From Methanomethylovorans sp. PtaU1.Bin073 (GTDB lineage Archaea; Halobacteriota; Methanosarcinia; Methanosarcinales; Methanosarcinaceae): a stretch of 5,709 nt of DNA. The position numbers and the translations under genes are program-made. Each line of letters begins with the position of its first letter. The stretch's first letter is position 1. The DNA is taken from contig MVQW01000227.1 of the NCBI GenBank assembly GCA_002067265.1, positions 1 to 5,709 on the forward strand. The letters run 5' to 3'. This document shows positions 1 through 5,709 of the stretch, piece after piece. The notes under the pieces were generated by a model. It searched no databases and was not told the DNA's origin. It worked only from the letters and a program-made list of their open reading frames with translations.

Positions 1-737
1 TGAAGGTAATTGACCTGAGTGCTGATTACCGTCTCAAGACAGACGTCTTTGAGAAAGTCTATGGGATCAAACACTCAGATCCACGAAATGTAGTATATGG
101 AATTCCGGAGCTTCATCCTGAAGTGAAACATCAGAAATTCATAGCCAACCCCGGGTGTTTCCCCACAGGAGCTAATCTTGCAGCTGCTCCCCTTGCGCAA
201 GTTTCCATGATCGAAAGTGTCGTATTTGACTCAAAGACCGGTGTTTCAGGTGCTGGTATTGAGCCAAGTCTGGCTTCACACTATCCCAACATGGCCGAGA
301 ACGTGCAGCCTTACAAACTGACAACTCACAGGCATTTAGCCGAGTTCACTCAGGAACTGCAGCGGCTGGATAGTTCTCTTACTAAGATAAGTTTCACTCC
401 TCATATCATTCCTTCAGTCAGGGGTATACTTACCACAGCTCACATCTTTACTAAGGGCAATCTTACAAAATATGATGTTATGGACCTGTACGCAGAAATG
501 TACCAGGATAAACCATTTGTCAGGGTAGTGGATGGGATACCATCTCTTAGTGCAGTAAGGGGTTCTAATTTCTGCGATATAGGTTTTGAGGTGGATTCAC
601 GCAATAATCGCGTAGTTGTTATTTCTGCAATTGACAACCTAGTAAAAGGGGCATCAGGACAGGCTATACAGAATATGAATCTTATGTGTGGTCTGGGTGA
701 GACCACAGGTTTATGGATGTCAGGTGTAGCTCCCTAA
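1..737 (+). CDS. argC: N-acetyl-gamma-glutamyl-phosphate reductase, 5' truncated by window edge
   Basis: This is the C-terminal 244 residues of ArgC. The reading frame is open from base 3 (bases 1-2 finish a codon begun outside) to TAA at 735-737, so roughly the first 95-100 residues, including the NADP-binding glycine motif, are missing. ArgC catalyses the NADPH-dependent reduction of N-acetylglutamyl phosphate to N-acetylglutamate semialdehyde, the third step of arginine synthesis, in the cytoplasm. Visible family motifs are DLSADYRL near the left edge, YGIPELHPE, and the active-site NPGCFPT with the catalytic cysteine codon at 156-158. Further on come THRH with the expected conserved histidines, FTPHIIPSVRGIL, RGSNFCDIGF, and the C-terminal DNLVKGASGQAIQNMNLM. 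A GTG at 123 could be misread as a start, but conserved ArgC sequence continues upstream of it. The CBS gene follows after 29 bases and argJ after that, which supports an arg operon. No frameshift is seen. Confidence 0.96.
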   Translation, partial: KVIDLSADYRLKTDVFEKVYGIKHSDPRNVVYGIPELHPEVKHQKFIANPGCFPTGANLAAAPLAQVSMIESVVFDSKTGVSGAGIEPSLASHYPNMAENVQPYKLTTHRHLAEFTQELQRLDSSLTKISFTPHIIPSVRGILTTAHIFTKGNLTKYDVMDLYAEMYQDKPFVRVVDGIPSLSAVRGSNFCDIGFEVDSRNNRVVVISAIDNLVKGASGQAIQNMNLMCGLGETTGLWMSGVAP

Positions 738-766
738 AGTTTTATGTTATTCAGATGGTGTGATCC

Positions 767-1240
767 ATGCAAGTTAAAGACATAATGAATATCGATGTAA
801 TTGTGTGCAGCCCAGATACTACCATTAGTGAGGCTTCACAGCTGCTTAAGAAACATAACATCAGCGGTCTTCCAGTGGTTGAAGAAGGCAGGGTTGTAGG
901 TATAGTCTCAGAAGGCGATCTGTTAAAATTACTGGATGTCCCGGAACACAGTGGTTTATGGCTTCCCAGTCCCTTTGAGGTAATAGAAATACCTATACGT
1001 GAGCTTCTTAACTGGGAAGAGACAAAGCATATGCTGGATGATATTGGCTCTAAACCTGTCAGTGAGATCATGCAAAAGGATGTGCATGTAATATCTCCGG
1101 AGAAGAGTATTCAGGATGCTGTCAGGCTCATTACTAAGTACAAGGTAAATCGCCTTCCGGTTGTTGAGGATGACATTTTAGTAGGTATCATCACCCGTGG
1201 TGATATTATACACGGACTTGGAGGGAGCACAGAACAATGA
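767..1240 (+). CDS. Tandem CBS-domain protein in the arg cluster
   Basis: This 157-residue soluble protein consists almost wholly of two CBS domains. CBS1 covers about residues 1-57 (KDIM start, LPVV, and GIVSEGD at 45-51). CBS2 covers about 97-150 (VSEIM start, LPVV, and GIITRGD at 140-146). The two repeats end in the same G-I-V/I-S/T-x-G-D signature. A linker of about 40 residues (58-96), with WLPSPFEVIEIPIREL, separates them. No catalytic, membrane or DNA-binding domain is present. CBS pairs (Bateman modules) commonly bind adenosine nucleotides or S-adenosylmethionine and act as allosteric sensors, but the ligand and target here are unknown. The ATG at 767 is chosen because GGTG at 757-760, part of an archaeal-like Shine-Dalgarno, lies 6 bases upstream and the protein begins directly with CBS1. 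The gene sits between argC and argJ and overlaps argJ by ATGA, so a role connected with arginine synthesis is plausible but is inference. Confidence 0.93.
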   Translation: MQVKDIMNIDVIVCSPDTTISEASQLLKKHNISGLPVVEEGRVVGIVSEGDLLKLLDVPEHSGLWLPSPFEVIEIPIRELLNWEETKHMLDDIGSKPVSEIMQKDVHVISPEKSIQDAVRLITKYKVNRLPVVEDDILVGIITRGDIIHGLGGSTEQ

Positions 1241-2421
1241 AAGCTATCGATGGCGGTATCTGTGCTGTAAAAGGTGTTAAAGCCTGGGGTATCAAACCTG
1301 GCAAGATGGGTCTTGGGGTGATAGTCGCAGAAGGTAATGCTGCAGGCATGTTCACCAGGAATAAGGTTATAGCGGCTCCTCTGATAGTTACAAGGGAACA
1401 TCTTCAAAAACATGGCAAGCTCAGTGCTTTAATAGTCAATAGTGGCAATGCAAATGCTTTTACCGGTGAACAGGGTCTTGAAGATGCAAGGGAAATGGCA
1501 CGCATGTTATCAAATGCATTGTCCATAGACCCAGAACATGTTGCAGTAGCCTCTACCGGTGTTATTGGTAGAAAGCTAGATACAAAATGGATATCTTCAA
1601 ATCTTGAAGCTGTCATTACTTCGCTAAAAGCAGATCATGAAGGAAGCCGTGCAGCAGCAAAGTCCATAATGACCACTGATACAACTATGAAGGAGATAGC
1701 CATTGAGCTTGACAGTGGTATTCGGATCGCAGCTATTGCCAAAGGTGCTGGTATGATAGAGCCAAATATGGGCACAATGCTTTGTTTTGCGTATACGGAT
1801 GCACAAGTACCTTCTGATCTATTGCATGAGTGTCTCACCAGGGCAGTGAACAAGAGCTTTAATATGGTAGTAGTAGATGGTGACACCAGCACCAATGACA
1901 TGGTGATTTTAACAGCAACAGGTAAATCTGGTATTCAGCCTGTGATATCAGAGTTCCAGCAGGGGCTCGACCATGTGCTTATAGAACTTGGTAAAATGAT
2001 AGCTGCTGATGGTGAGGGTGCTACAAGGCTCATAGAAGCAAAGGTAACCGGGGCTTTATCTGATGAGGATGCTCGCCTGGCCGCAAAAGCTATTGTACGC
2101 TCACCACTTGTGAAGTCTGCAGTCTTTGGTAAAGATCCTAATTGGGGACGTGTGACAGCAGCAGTTGGATATTCCGGTGCTGAAGTAGACCAGCATAAGT
2201 TATCGCTTGCTTTTTCAGATGGTAAGAATACGATACAGCTCGTCAGCAAAGGTAAGATCTTGGGCGCAAATGATGATCCTCTTTCATTGCTTGGGAAAAT
2301 AATGGGAGAATCAAAAGTAGACATCATCGTTGATCTTGGATTGGGAAAAAACAGTGCCACAGCCTGGGGTTGTGATCTTACTTATGACTATGTGCGCATA
2401 AATGCTGAGTATACAACCTAA
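1237..2421 (+). CDS. argJ: Glutamate N-acetyltransferase (ornithine acetyltransferase) ArgJ
   Basis: This 394-residue ArgJ is full length for the family. It moves the acetyl group from N-acetylornithine to glutamate, yielding ornithine and N-acetylglutamate, and so closes the cyclic arginine pathway. Some homologues also use acetyl-CoA, and sequence alone does not settle which type this is. Motifs in order are VNSGNANAFTG (67-77), STGVIG with the oxyanion-hole Thr107-Gly108, MTTDT (145-149), and KGAGMIEPNMGTML. In the last, Thr180 is the expected nucleophile, exposed by self-cleavage after Gly179. Then come NKSFN, DGDTSTND (214-221), GKDPNWGR (298-305), and the family C-terminus DLTYDYVRINAEYTT. 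Self-cleavage would give alpha (1-179) and beta (180-394) chains. The ATG at 1237 overlaps the CBS stop codon, and GGAGGG at 1220-1225 supplies a ribosome-binding site 11 bases upstream, which supports both the start and coupled translation. A terminator-like hairpin overlaps its 3' end. Confidence 0.97.
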   Translation: MKAIDGGICAVKGVKAWGIKPGKMGLGVIVAEGNAAGMFTRNKVIAAPLIVTREHLQKHGKLSALIVNSGNANAFTGEQGLEDAREMARMLSNALSIDPEHVAVASTGVIGRKLDTKWISSNLEAVITSLKADHEGSRAAAKSIMTTDTTMKEIAIELDSGIRIAAIAKGAGMIEPNMGTMLCFAYTDAQVPSDLLHECLTRAVNKSFNMVVVDGDTSTNDMVILTATGKSGIQPVISEFQQGLDHVLIELGKMIAADGEGATRLIEAKVTGALSDEDARLAAKAIVRSPLVKSAVFGKDPNWGRVTAAVGYSGAEVDQHKLSLAFSDGKNTIQLVSKGKILGANDDPLSLLGKIMGESKVDIIVDLGLGKNSATAWGCDLTYDYVRINAEYTT

Positions 2422-2438
2422 CTTCAGCATTCTTTTTT
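2401..2438 (+). terminator. Terminator-like hairpin with T6 tract after argJ
   Basis: AATGCTGA at 2401-2408 is perfectly complementary to TCAGCATT at 2424-2431, forming an 8-bp stem (nine pairs with a G-T wobble at 2409/2423) around a loop of about 15 bases. It is followed by C and six T residues at 2433-2438. The left arm lies inside argJ and encodes Asn389-Ala390-Glu391, and the right arm lies just past the TAA at 2419-2421. In archaea the T tract itself is the main termination signal, and the hairpin may add 3'-end stability. It is placed exactly between the arginine genes and the kinase genes, which suits a boundary between transcription units. Read-through cannot be excluded, because no convincing promoter separates it from the next gene. 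Confidence 0.6.
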
Positions 2439-2443
2439 AAATA

Positions 2444-2449
2444 AGGGGG
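2444..2449 (+). promoter_or_regulatory. Ribosome-binding site of the first ADP-dependent kinase
   Basis: AGGGGG lies 7 bases before the ATG at 2457 and partly matches the archaeal anti-Shine-Dalgarno (target GGAGGTGA). An ATG at 2453 in another frame meets a stop within a few codons, and the in-frame ATG at 2490 (Met12) has no purine-rich site before it. The site therefore decides the start at 2457. Confidence 0.6.
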
Positions 2450-2456
2450 CTAATGA

Positions 2457-3935
2457 ATGGATATTGAAGAATGGGAGAAATGTTATTCTATGGCTTTTTC
2501 CAGTATCAGTGATATACTGGACAACATAAATGGTGTTTTCGTTGCATATAACAGCAATGTTGATGCTATAAAGCATGTAAGTGAAAAAGATATTCACAAA
2601 CTCATTTCCATAGTAGGGGCAAAAGCAGTTCAGCGAAGAGCTGCAGAATATCCGCGAGAGATACAGAACCCCGTGGATCTGGTGGCAAGGCTTATGATTG
2701 CCATGAGGGATGGCAAAGCGGCCGAAGTGCCTACATATACTACTGATATTCACCAGTGGCTCATGGATAATTTGGTATTTGATAAAGCCCGCATGGGTGG
2801 CCAGGCTGGTATCATTTCTAATCTTTTAGCCAATATTGGGCTTAATAATGTCATAACATATGTCCCATGGTTATCCAGGGAACAAGCTGAATATTTTGTA
2901 GATGCTCCTAATCTCAAATATCCAGTTATCGAGGATGGAGTTCTCATGTTAAAGCACCCAACTGAGGCTTATGACATAAACCAGCGTCCCAAGGTAAATT
3001 GGATATTGGAATTCTCAAAAGGGATGAAGGTTGAATGTGCTGAAGAGAAGTTCGAAGTTCCCAGAGATAATCGGCTGATCATTTCTTCGAGACCTTCCTG
3101 GATTCGCATAGACATGAGCGAGCAGTTATATGACCAGATCCCACACATGAATGGAATAATTGATGGAGCTATCCTTGCTGGCTATCAAATGATCAAAGAG
3201 GAATATGAGGATGGTGCGACTTACCGTGATTATGTGGATAAGGCTGTGAAGGTTATCAAAAGGCTAAAAGAAGGTAATCCGGACATGCGTATACATGTGG
3301 AGTTCACCTCTATACAGAACAAGGTCATAAGAAAAACGATCCTTAAGGATATTGTATACCAGCATGTTTCTTCTTTAGGATTGGATACTGTAGAGGTAGC
3401 TAATGCACTTAATGTGCTTGGTCATGAAGAGCTGGCATACGCTGTTATCAGTAAAGGTGAGAATAGCATCTCTGCATTATATGAGGGTGCTGTTAAGTTA
3501 TTATGCGAACTTAAGCTTGAAAGGGTCCATATACACTCGCTTGGATTCTACATATGTGTAGCTTCCAGGGATTTCCCTCTTACAGTGGAAGAACACAGGG
3601 ATGCTTTGCTATTCTCGTCGACCCTTGCAGCAGCACAGGCTTTGCATGGCGGCATCGGCAGTCTCAAGGAAGCTGAATCCGGTCTTAGTGTTCCAATATA
3701 TGAACAAGGTCATGATGATCTCGAGAAACTGGAAAAATATCTAGTAAGAAGGGATGTATGTACAGGAACAGAATTCGAGGATGGATGTATCTGCGCACTT
3801 AATCACGACCTTATTGTCATCCCGACAAAAGTGGTACCAGACCCGGTGGCTACAGTGGGAATAGGTGATACTATATCAGCAGGTGCTTTTGTGGCTATCC
3901 TTGCTATGCTCAGGAAAAAGCAGGAATCTAACTGA
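2457..3935 (+). CDS. pfkC: ADP-dependent sugar kinase, probable ADP-specific phosphofructokinase
   Basis: This 492-residue cytoplasmic enzyme belongs to the ADP-dependent phosphofructokinase/glucokinase family, which has a ribokinase-like fold. The phosphofructokinase type converts ADP and fructose 6-phosphate to AMP and fructose 1,6-bisphosphate. Visible motifs are AYNSNVDAI (30-38), the sugar-binding strand, and RMGGQAGI (112-119). PRDNR lies at 202-206, and HVEF at 280-283 gives the HxE metal-site motif. DTVE (310-313) stands where NxxE is expected, and GIGD (468-471) carries the catalytic base Asp471. The N-terminus has about 27 residues before the first core strand, absent from the next gene. 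Length and overall character suit methanogen PfkC, but ADP-glucokinase or dual activity cannot be excluded from sequence. The start is at 2457 with AGGGGG upstream. A paralogue follows after 12 bases, which indicates co-transcription. The likely role is glycogen or sugar breakdown through the modified Embden-Meyerhof pathway. Confidence 0.9.
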   Translation: MDIEEWEKCYSMAFSSISDILDNINGVFVAYNSNVDAIKHVSEKDIHKLISIVGAKAVQRRAAEYPREIQNPVDLVARLMIAMRDGKAAEVPTYTTDIHQWLMDNLVFDKARMGGQAGIISNLLANIGLNNVITYVPWLSREQAEYFVDAPNLKYPVIEDGVLMLKHPTEAYDINQRPKVNWILEFSKGMKVECAEEKFEVPRDNRLIISSRPSWIRIDMSEQLYDQIPHMNGIIDGAILAGYQMIKEEYEDGATYRDYVDKAVKVIKRLKEGNPDMRIHVEFTSIQNKVIRKTILKDIVYQHVSSLGLDTVEVANALNVLGHEELAYAVISKGENSISALYEGAVKLLCELKLERVHIHSLGFYICVASRDFPLTVEEHRDALLFSSTLAAAQALHGGIGSLKEAESGLSVPIYEQGHDDLEKLEKYLVRRDVCTGTEFEDGCICALNHDLIVIPTKVVPDPVATVGIGDTISAGAFVAILAMLRKKQESN

Positions 3936-3947
3936 CAGGAGTTCGGG

Positions 3948-5285
3948 ATGAAGATACTCTGTGCATATAATGCCAACATTGATGCTTTGTATTCTATTAC
4001 AGGGCCAGAAATAGCAGCTATGATCACTTGTGAGGATGCATCAGAGGTGATGGAAAAAATAAACACTCCTCCCGGTGTCATAAATTCTATGTCTGATTTC
4101 CTTGCAGGCCTTCTCCTTTGCATGAAAGATGGCACAGGTGCAGAGTGGCTCATCCACGAACCTGAAGTATTCAAAAGCCTAAAAGATCAGTTTCTCTACA
4201 GGTCTAAACTGAGAATGGGGGGCAATATGGGGATAATGGCAAATGTGCTCTCTGAAATGGGTGCAGAGCTAGTAATTCCCAATGTTGTGAAACCTACGGA
4301 GAGGCAGCTTTCATTTTTTTCCAAAAAGGCAATTTTTATTCCTGGATCTGATTCTTGTTCTAAGGAAGCAAGTTGTGAATCTGATGAACCCATACATTTC
4401 GTGTTTGATTTCAAAAAAGGAGAGCATGTTGAATGTGGAGATATCGTTTTCACAGTTCCAAGGGAGAACCGCTTCATAGCTACCTATGATATTATGAACA
4501 TCTCTCTTTTTGTTAATCCCTCTTTTGAGGAATATGCCATCAGGCATGTAGCCGAAATGGATGGTTTGTTGCTCTCAGGCTTTCACATGATGATTGAGAC
4601 TTATCCCGATGGTTCTACTTTCATGGACAAGCTTGGCAAAGTTCTGGAACAACTGGAAAAGTGGTGCTCCATAAATAATGATCTGTCGATACACCTTGAA
4701 TTTGGCCACTTTACTAATAAGAATATGGCTTTGCATGTGTTTTCCTGCCTATCTTCTATTGTAGGTTCTATAGGCATGAATGAAGATGAGCTTGCAATGT
4801 TAACTTCTATGCATGAAGTGAAAGCAGCCAAAATATTGCAGATGGATGTTTTTTCCATAATAGAGGCTGCAAAGCGGAGTCTATTGGTCACTGGTCTTCG
4901 GAAAATGATCGTACACACAAGGGAATATGTTTTAAGCATATACAGGCAGGCAGAGTTTGATGAGGATTCACAGATTGAAGCTATGAGTTTTGGTGTTACA
5001 TGTGCTGGAATTTTTGCATCAACAGGCCAGCTTCATGATCGGGATAAACTAGATTCATTATCTTCAATTGTCAAGGAAAGCGAGTTTGGACGTGCTCAGA
5101 CAGAGCGATTCATTGATGTAACATCAGCGGTCCTTTTTGGCCGTGGCGCTGCTGGCATATATGACGGTTATCAGGTATGTATCATGCCCACTCTGCTTAG
5201 TGATAATCCGATATCTACAGTAGGTCTTGGAGATACAGTAACAGCTTCGATGTTCCTAAGGGAACTGGAACTGCAGCAGAAGTGA
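3948..5285 (+). CDS. ADP-dependent sugar kinase paralogue, substrate uncertain (PFK/GK family)
   Basis: This 445-residue protein is a diverged paralogue of the preceding kinase. It begins almost immediately with the sugar-binding strand CAYNANIDALYSI (5-17), so it lacks the N-terminal extension of its neighbour. Shared landmarks follow in the same order: RMGGNMGIMANVL (89-101), KKGEHVECG (156-164), PRENRFI (171-177), and LLLSGFHMMIETYPDGSTF. Then come HLEF (249-252, HxE), NEDE (278-281, a canonical NxxE metal-site motif), and STVGLGD (423-429) with the expected catalytic Asp429. All recognisable catalytic motifs are intact, so an active kinase is likely. Whether it uses fructose 6-phosphate, glucose or another sugar cannot be told from sequence. 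Its start is supported by AGGAG at 3937-3941, 6 bases before ATG. The upstream gene ends 12 bases earlier and the glycosylase begins 10 bases after it, so it is probably in one transcript with both. Confidence 0.87.
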   Translation: MKILCAYNANIDALYSITGPEIAAMITCEDASEVMEKINTPPGVINSMSDFLAGLLLCMKDGTGAEWLIHEPEVFKSLKDQFLYRSKLRMGGNMGIMANVLSEMGAELVIPNVVKPTERQLSFFSKKAIFIPGSDSCSKEASCESDEPIHFVFDFKKGEHVECGDIVFTVPRENRFIATYDIMNISLFVNPSFEEYAIRHVAEMDGLLLSGFHMMIETYPDGSTFMDKLGKVLEQLEKWCSINNDLSIHLEFGHFTNKNMALHVFSCLSSIVGSIGMNEDELAMLTSMHEVKAAKILQMDVFSIIEAAKRSLLVTGLRKMIVHTREYVLSIYRQAEFDEDSQIEAMSFGVTCAGIFASTGQLHDRDKLDSLSSIVKESEFGRAQTERFIDVTSAVLFGRGAAGIYDGYQVCIMPTLLSDNPISTVGLGDTVTASMFLRELELQQK

Positions 5286-5288
5286 GGT
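5284..5288 (+). promoter_or_regulatory. Ribosome-binding site of the glycosylase, overlapping the kinase stop
   Basis: GAGGT matches the core of the archaeal Shine-Dalgarno and lies 7 bases before the ATG at 5296. Its first two bases are the last two bases of the TGA stop (5283-5285) of the kinase gene. This fixes the glycosylase start and suggests that terminating ribosomes could reinitiate there. Confidence 0.6.
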
Positions 5289-5295
5289 TTAAGGT

Positions 5296-5709
5296 ATGTA
5301 TACTCTCCAATGCAACGATTTCAACCTGGATTATACTCTGGATTGCGGCCAGGTTTTCAGGTGGGACAAAATTGGCAATGTATGGACCGGTATTGTGCAG
5401 GGGGATGTGGTGCGTGCCTGGCAGGATTTACAAACTGGTGCCGTACAGATTGATTCCAAACTGCCGGAGGATTTTTTCCGTAATTATTTCCGGTTTGACG
5501 ATGACCTTGGAAGTATACTGGAAGCTGTGAATAAGGATAAATATATGGATGAGGCAATTCGCGGTTACAGAGGGATGCGCCTTATCCGACAGGATCCATG
5601 GGAATGCTTAATATCATATATTCTTGCCACAGCTTGGAGCATTCCAAACATAAAGAATGGTATTTCCAAAATATCTCGCATTTTTGGTGAGGAAATTGCT
5701 GAGGGCTAT
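5296..5709 (+). CDS. ogg: 8-oxoguanine DNA glycosylase (OGG1 family), 3' truncated by window edge
   Basis: The reading frame from ATG at 5296 stays open for 138 codons to the window edge. It encodes the N-terminal part of an OGG1-type glycosylase/AP-lyase, which excises 8-oxoguanine from DNA in base excision repair. The N-terminal domain is marked by FNLDYTLDCGQVFRW (9-23), an OGG1/AlkA-N signature, and NYFRFDDDL (63-71). The start of the helical glycosylase domain is marked by GMRLIRQDPWECLISYIL (93-110), closely matching the equivalent human OGG1 segment. The helix-hairpin-helix and the catalytic lysine and aspartate lie beyond the window and cannot be checked. The human asparagine triplet following this segment is Ala-Trp-Ser (113-115) here. 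GAGGT at 5284-5288 supports the start, and the gene follows the kinase by 10 bases in the same direction. An overlapping frame on the + strand at 5282-5530 has no family similarity and is not a gene. Confidence 0.92.
   Translation, partial: MYTLQCNDFNLDYTLDCGQVFRWDKIGNVWTGIVQGDVVRAWQDLQTGAVQIDSKLPEDFFRNYFRFDDDLGSILEAVNKDKYMDEAIRGYRGMRLIRQDPWECLISYILATAWSIPNIKNGISKISRIFGEEIAEGY

Noticed and set aside
123..737. GTG at 123 as the start of a short 204-residue argC product
   Set aside because: Conserved ArgC sequence (DLSADYRL, YGIPELHPE) continues upstream in the same frame to the window edge, so the GTG is an internal valine.
738..766. Promoter in the argC-CBS gap (TTTTATGTTAT at 740-750)
   Set aside because: The gap is only 29 bases and the AT-rich stretch is too close to the ATG for a leadered transcript; a plain operon spacer is simpler.
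1935..2360. Long open frame (141 residues) on the - strand inside argJ
   Set aside because: It is antisense to an intact, fully conserved ArgJ, and its serine/proline-rich translation looks like a by-product of codon use on the other strand.
2408..2415. GTATAC-like stretch near the argJ end as a kinase promoter
   Set aside because: The position would allow a leader of about 20 bases, but the match to an archaeal TATA box is weak and no upstream BRE-like purine run is convincing.
2433..2444. TTTTTTAAATAA as a TATA box for the kinase genes
   Set aside because: An archaeal start site would be expected about 25 bases downstream, near 2462-2466, which is after the ATG at 2457 and its ribosome-binding site. 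The T run fits a termination role better.
5282..5530. 82-residue + strand frame beginning within the kinase stop region
   Set aside because: It overlaps the glycosylase frame, which has clear OGG1 motifs and a good ribosome-binding site; the shadow frame has no recognisable family features.

Overview
The window looks like chromosomal DNA of a methanogenic euryarchaeon, most likely a member of the Methanosarcinales/Methanosarcinaceae. That assignment is an inference from gene content: ADP-dependent sugar kinases of the archaeal type, archaeal-style ArgC and ArgJ, an OGG1-type 8-oxoguanine glycosylase, and Shine-Dalgarno sites matching the archaeal 16S tail (GGAGGTGATC). Base composition is moderately AT-rich. 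All six genes lie on the + strand and are tightly packed. No gene-free gap exceeds about 35 bases, and I see no RNA gene, mobile element or CRISPR array.

Region 1 (1-2438) is an arginine biosynthesis cluster. It holds the C-terminal two thirds of argC (N-acetyl-gamma-glutamyl-phosphate reductase), then a small protein with two CBS domains, then argJ (glutamate N-acetyltransferase). The CBS gene and argJ overlap by ATGA, so they are probably translationally coupled. A hairpin followed by six T residues straddles the argJ stop codon and probably ends this unit. ArgC makes the acetylated semialdehyde, and ArgJ recycles the acetyl group from N-acetylornithine to glutamate. The CBS protein is a candidate nucleotide-sensing partner of unknown target.

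Region 2 (2444-5285) holds two tandem genes of the ADP-dependent phosphofructokinase/glucokinase family, 12 bases apart. They are clearly homologous but strongly diverged. The first (492 aa) resembles the annotated methanogen ADP-phosphofructokinase PfkC but has DTVE where the family NxxE motif is expected. The second (445 aa) keeps a canonical NEDE and a GLGD motif but lacks the N-terminal extension. Known enzymes of this family transfer phosphate from ADP, releasing AMP, to fructose 6-phosphate or glucose in the modified archaeal Embden-Meyerhof pathway, used by methanogens for glycogen breakdown.

Region 3 (5296-5709, open at the right edge) is the N-terminal 138 codons of an OGG1-family 8-oxoguanine DNA glycosylase. 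It starts 10 bases after the second kinase, with its ribosome-binding site overlapping the kinase stop codon, so it probably belongs to the same transcript.

Most of the window is ordinary core metabolism. The points worth following up are the tandem, diverged kinase pair, the CBS gene embedded between argC and argJ, and the replacement of the OGG1 cytosine-contacting asparagine.
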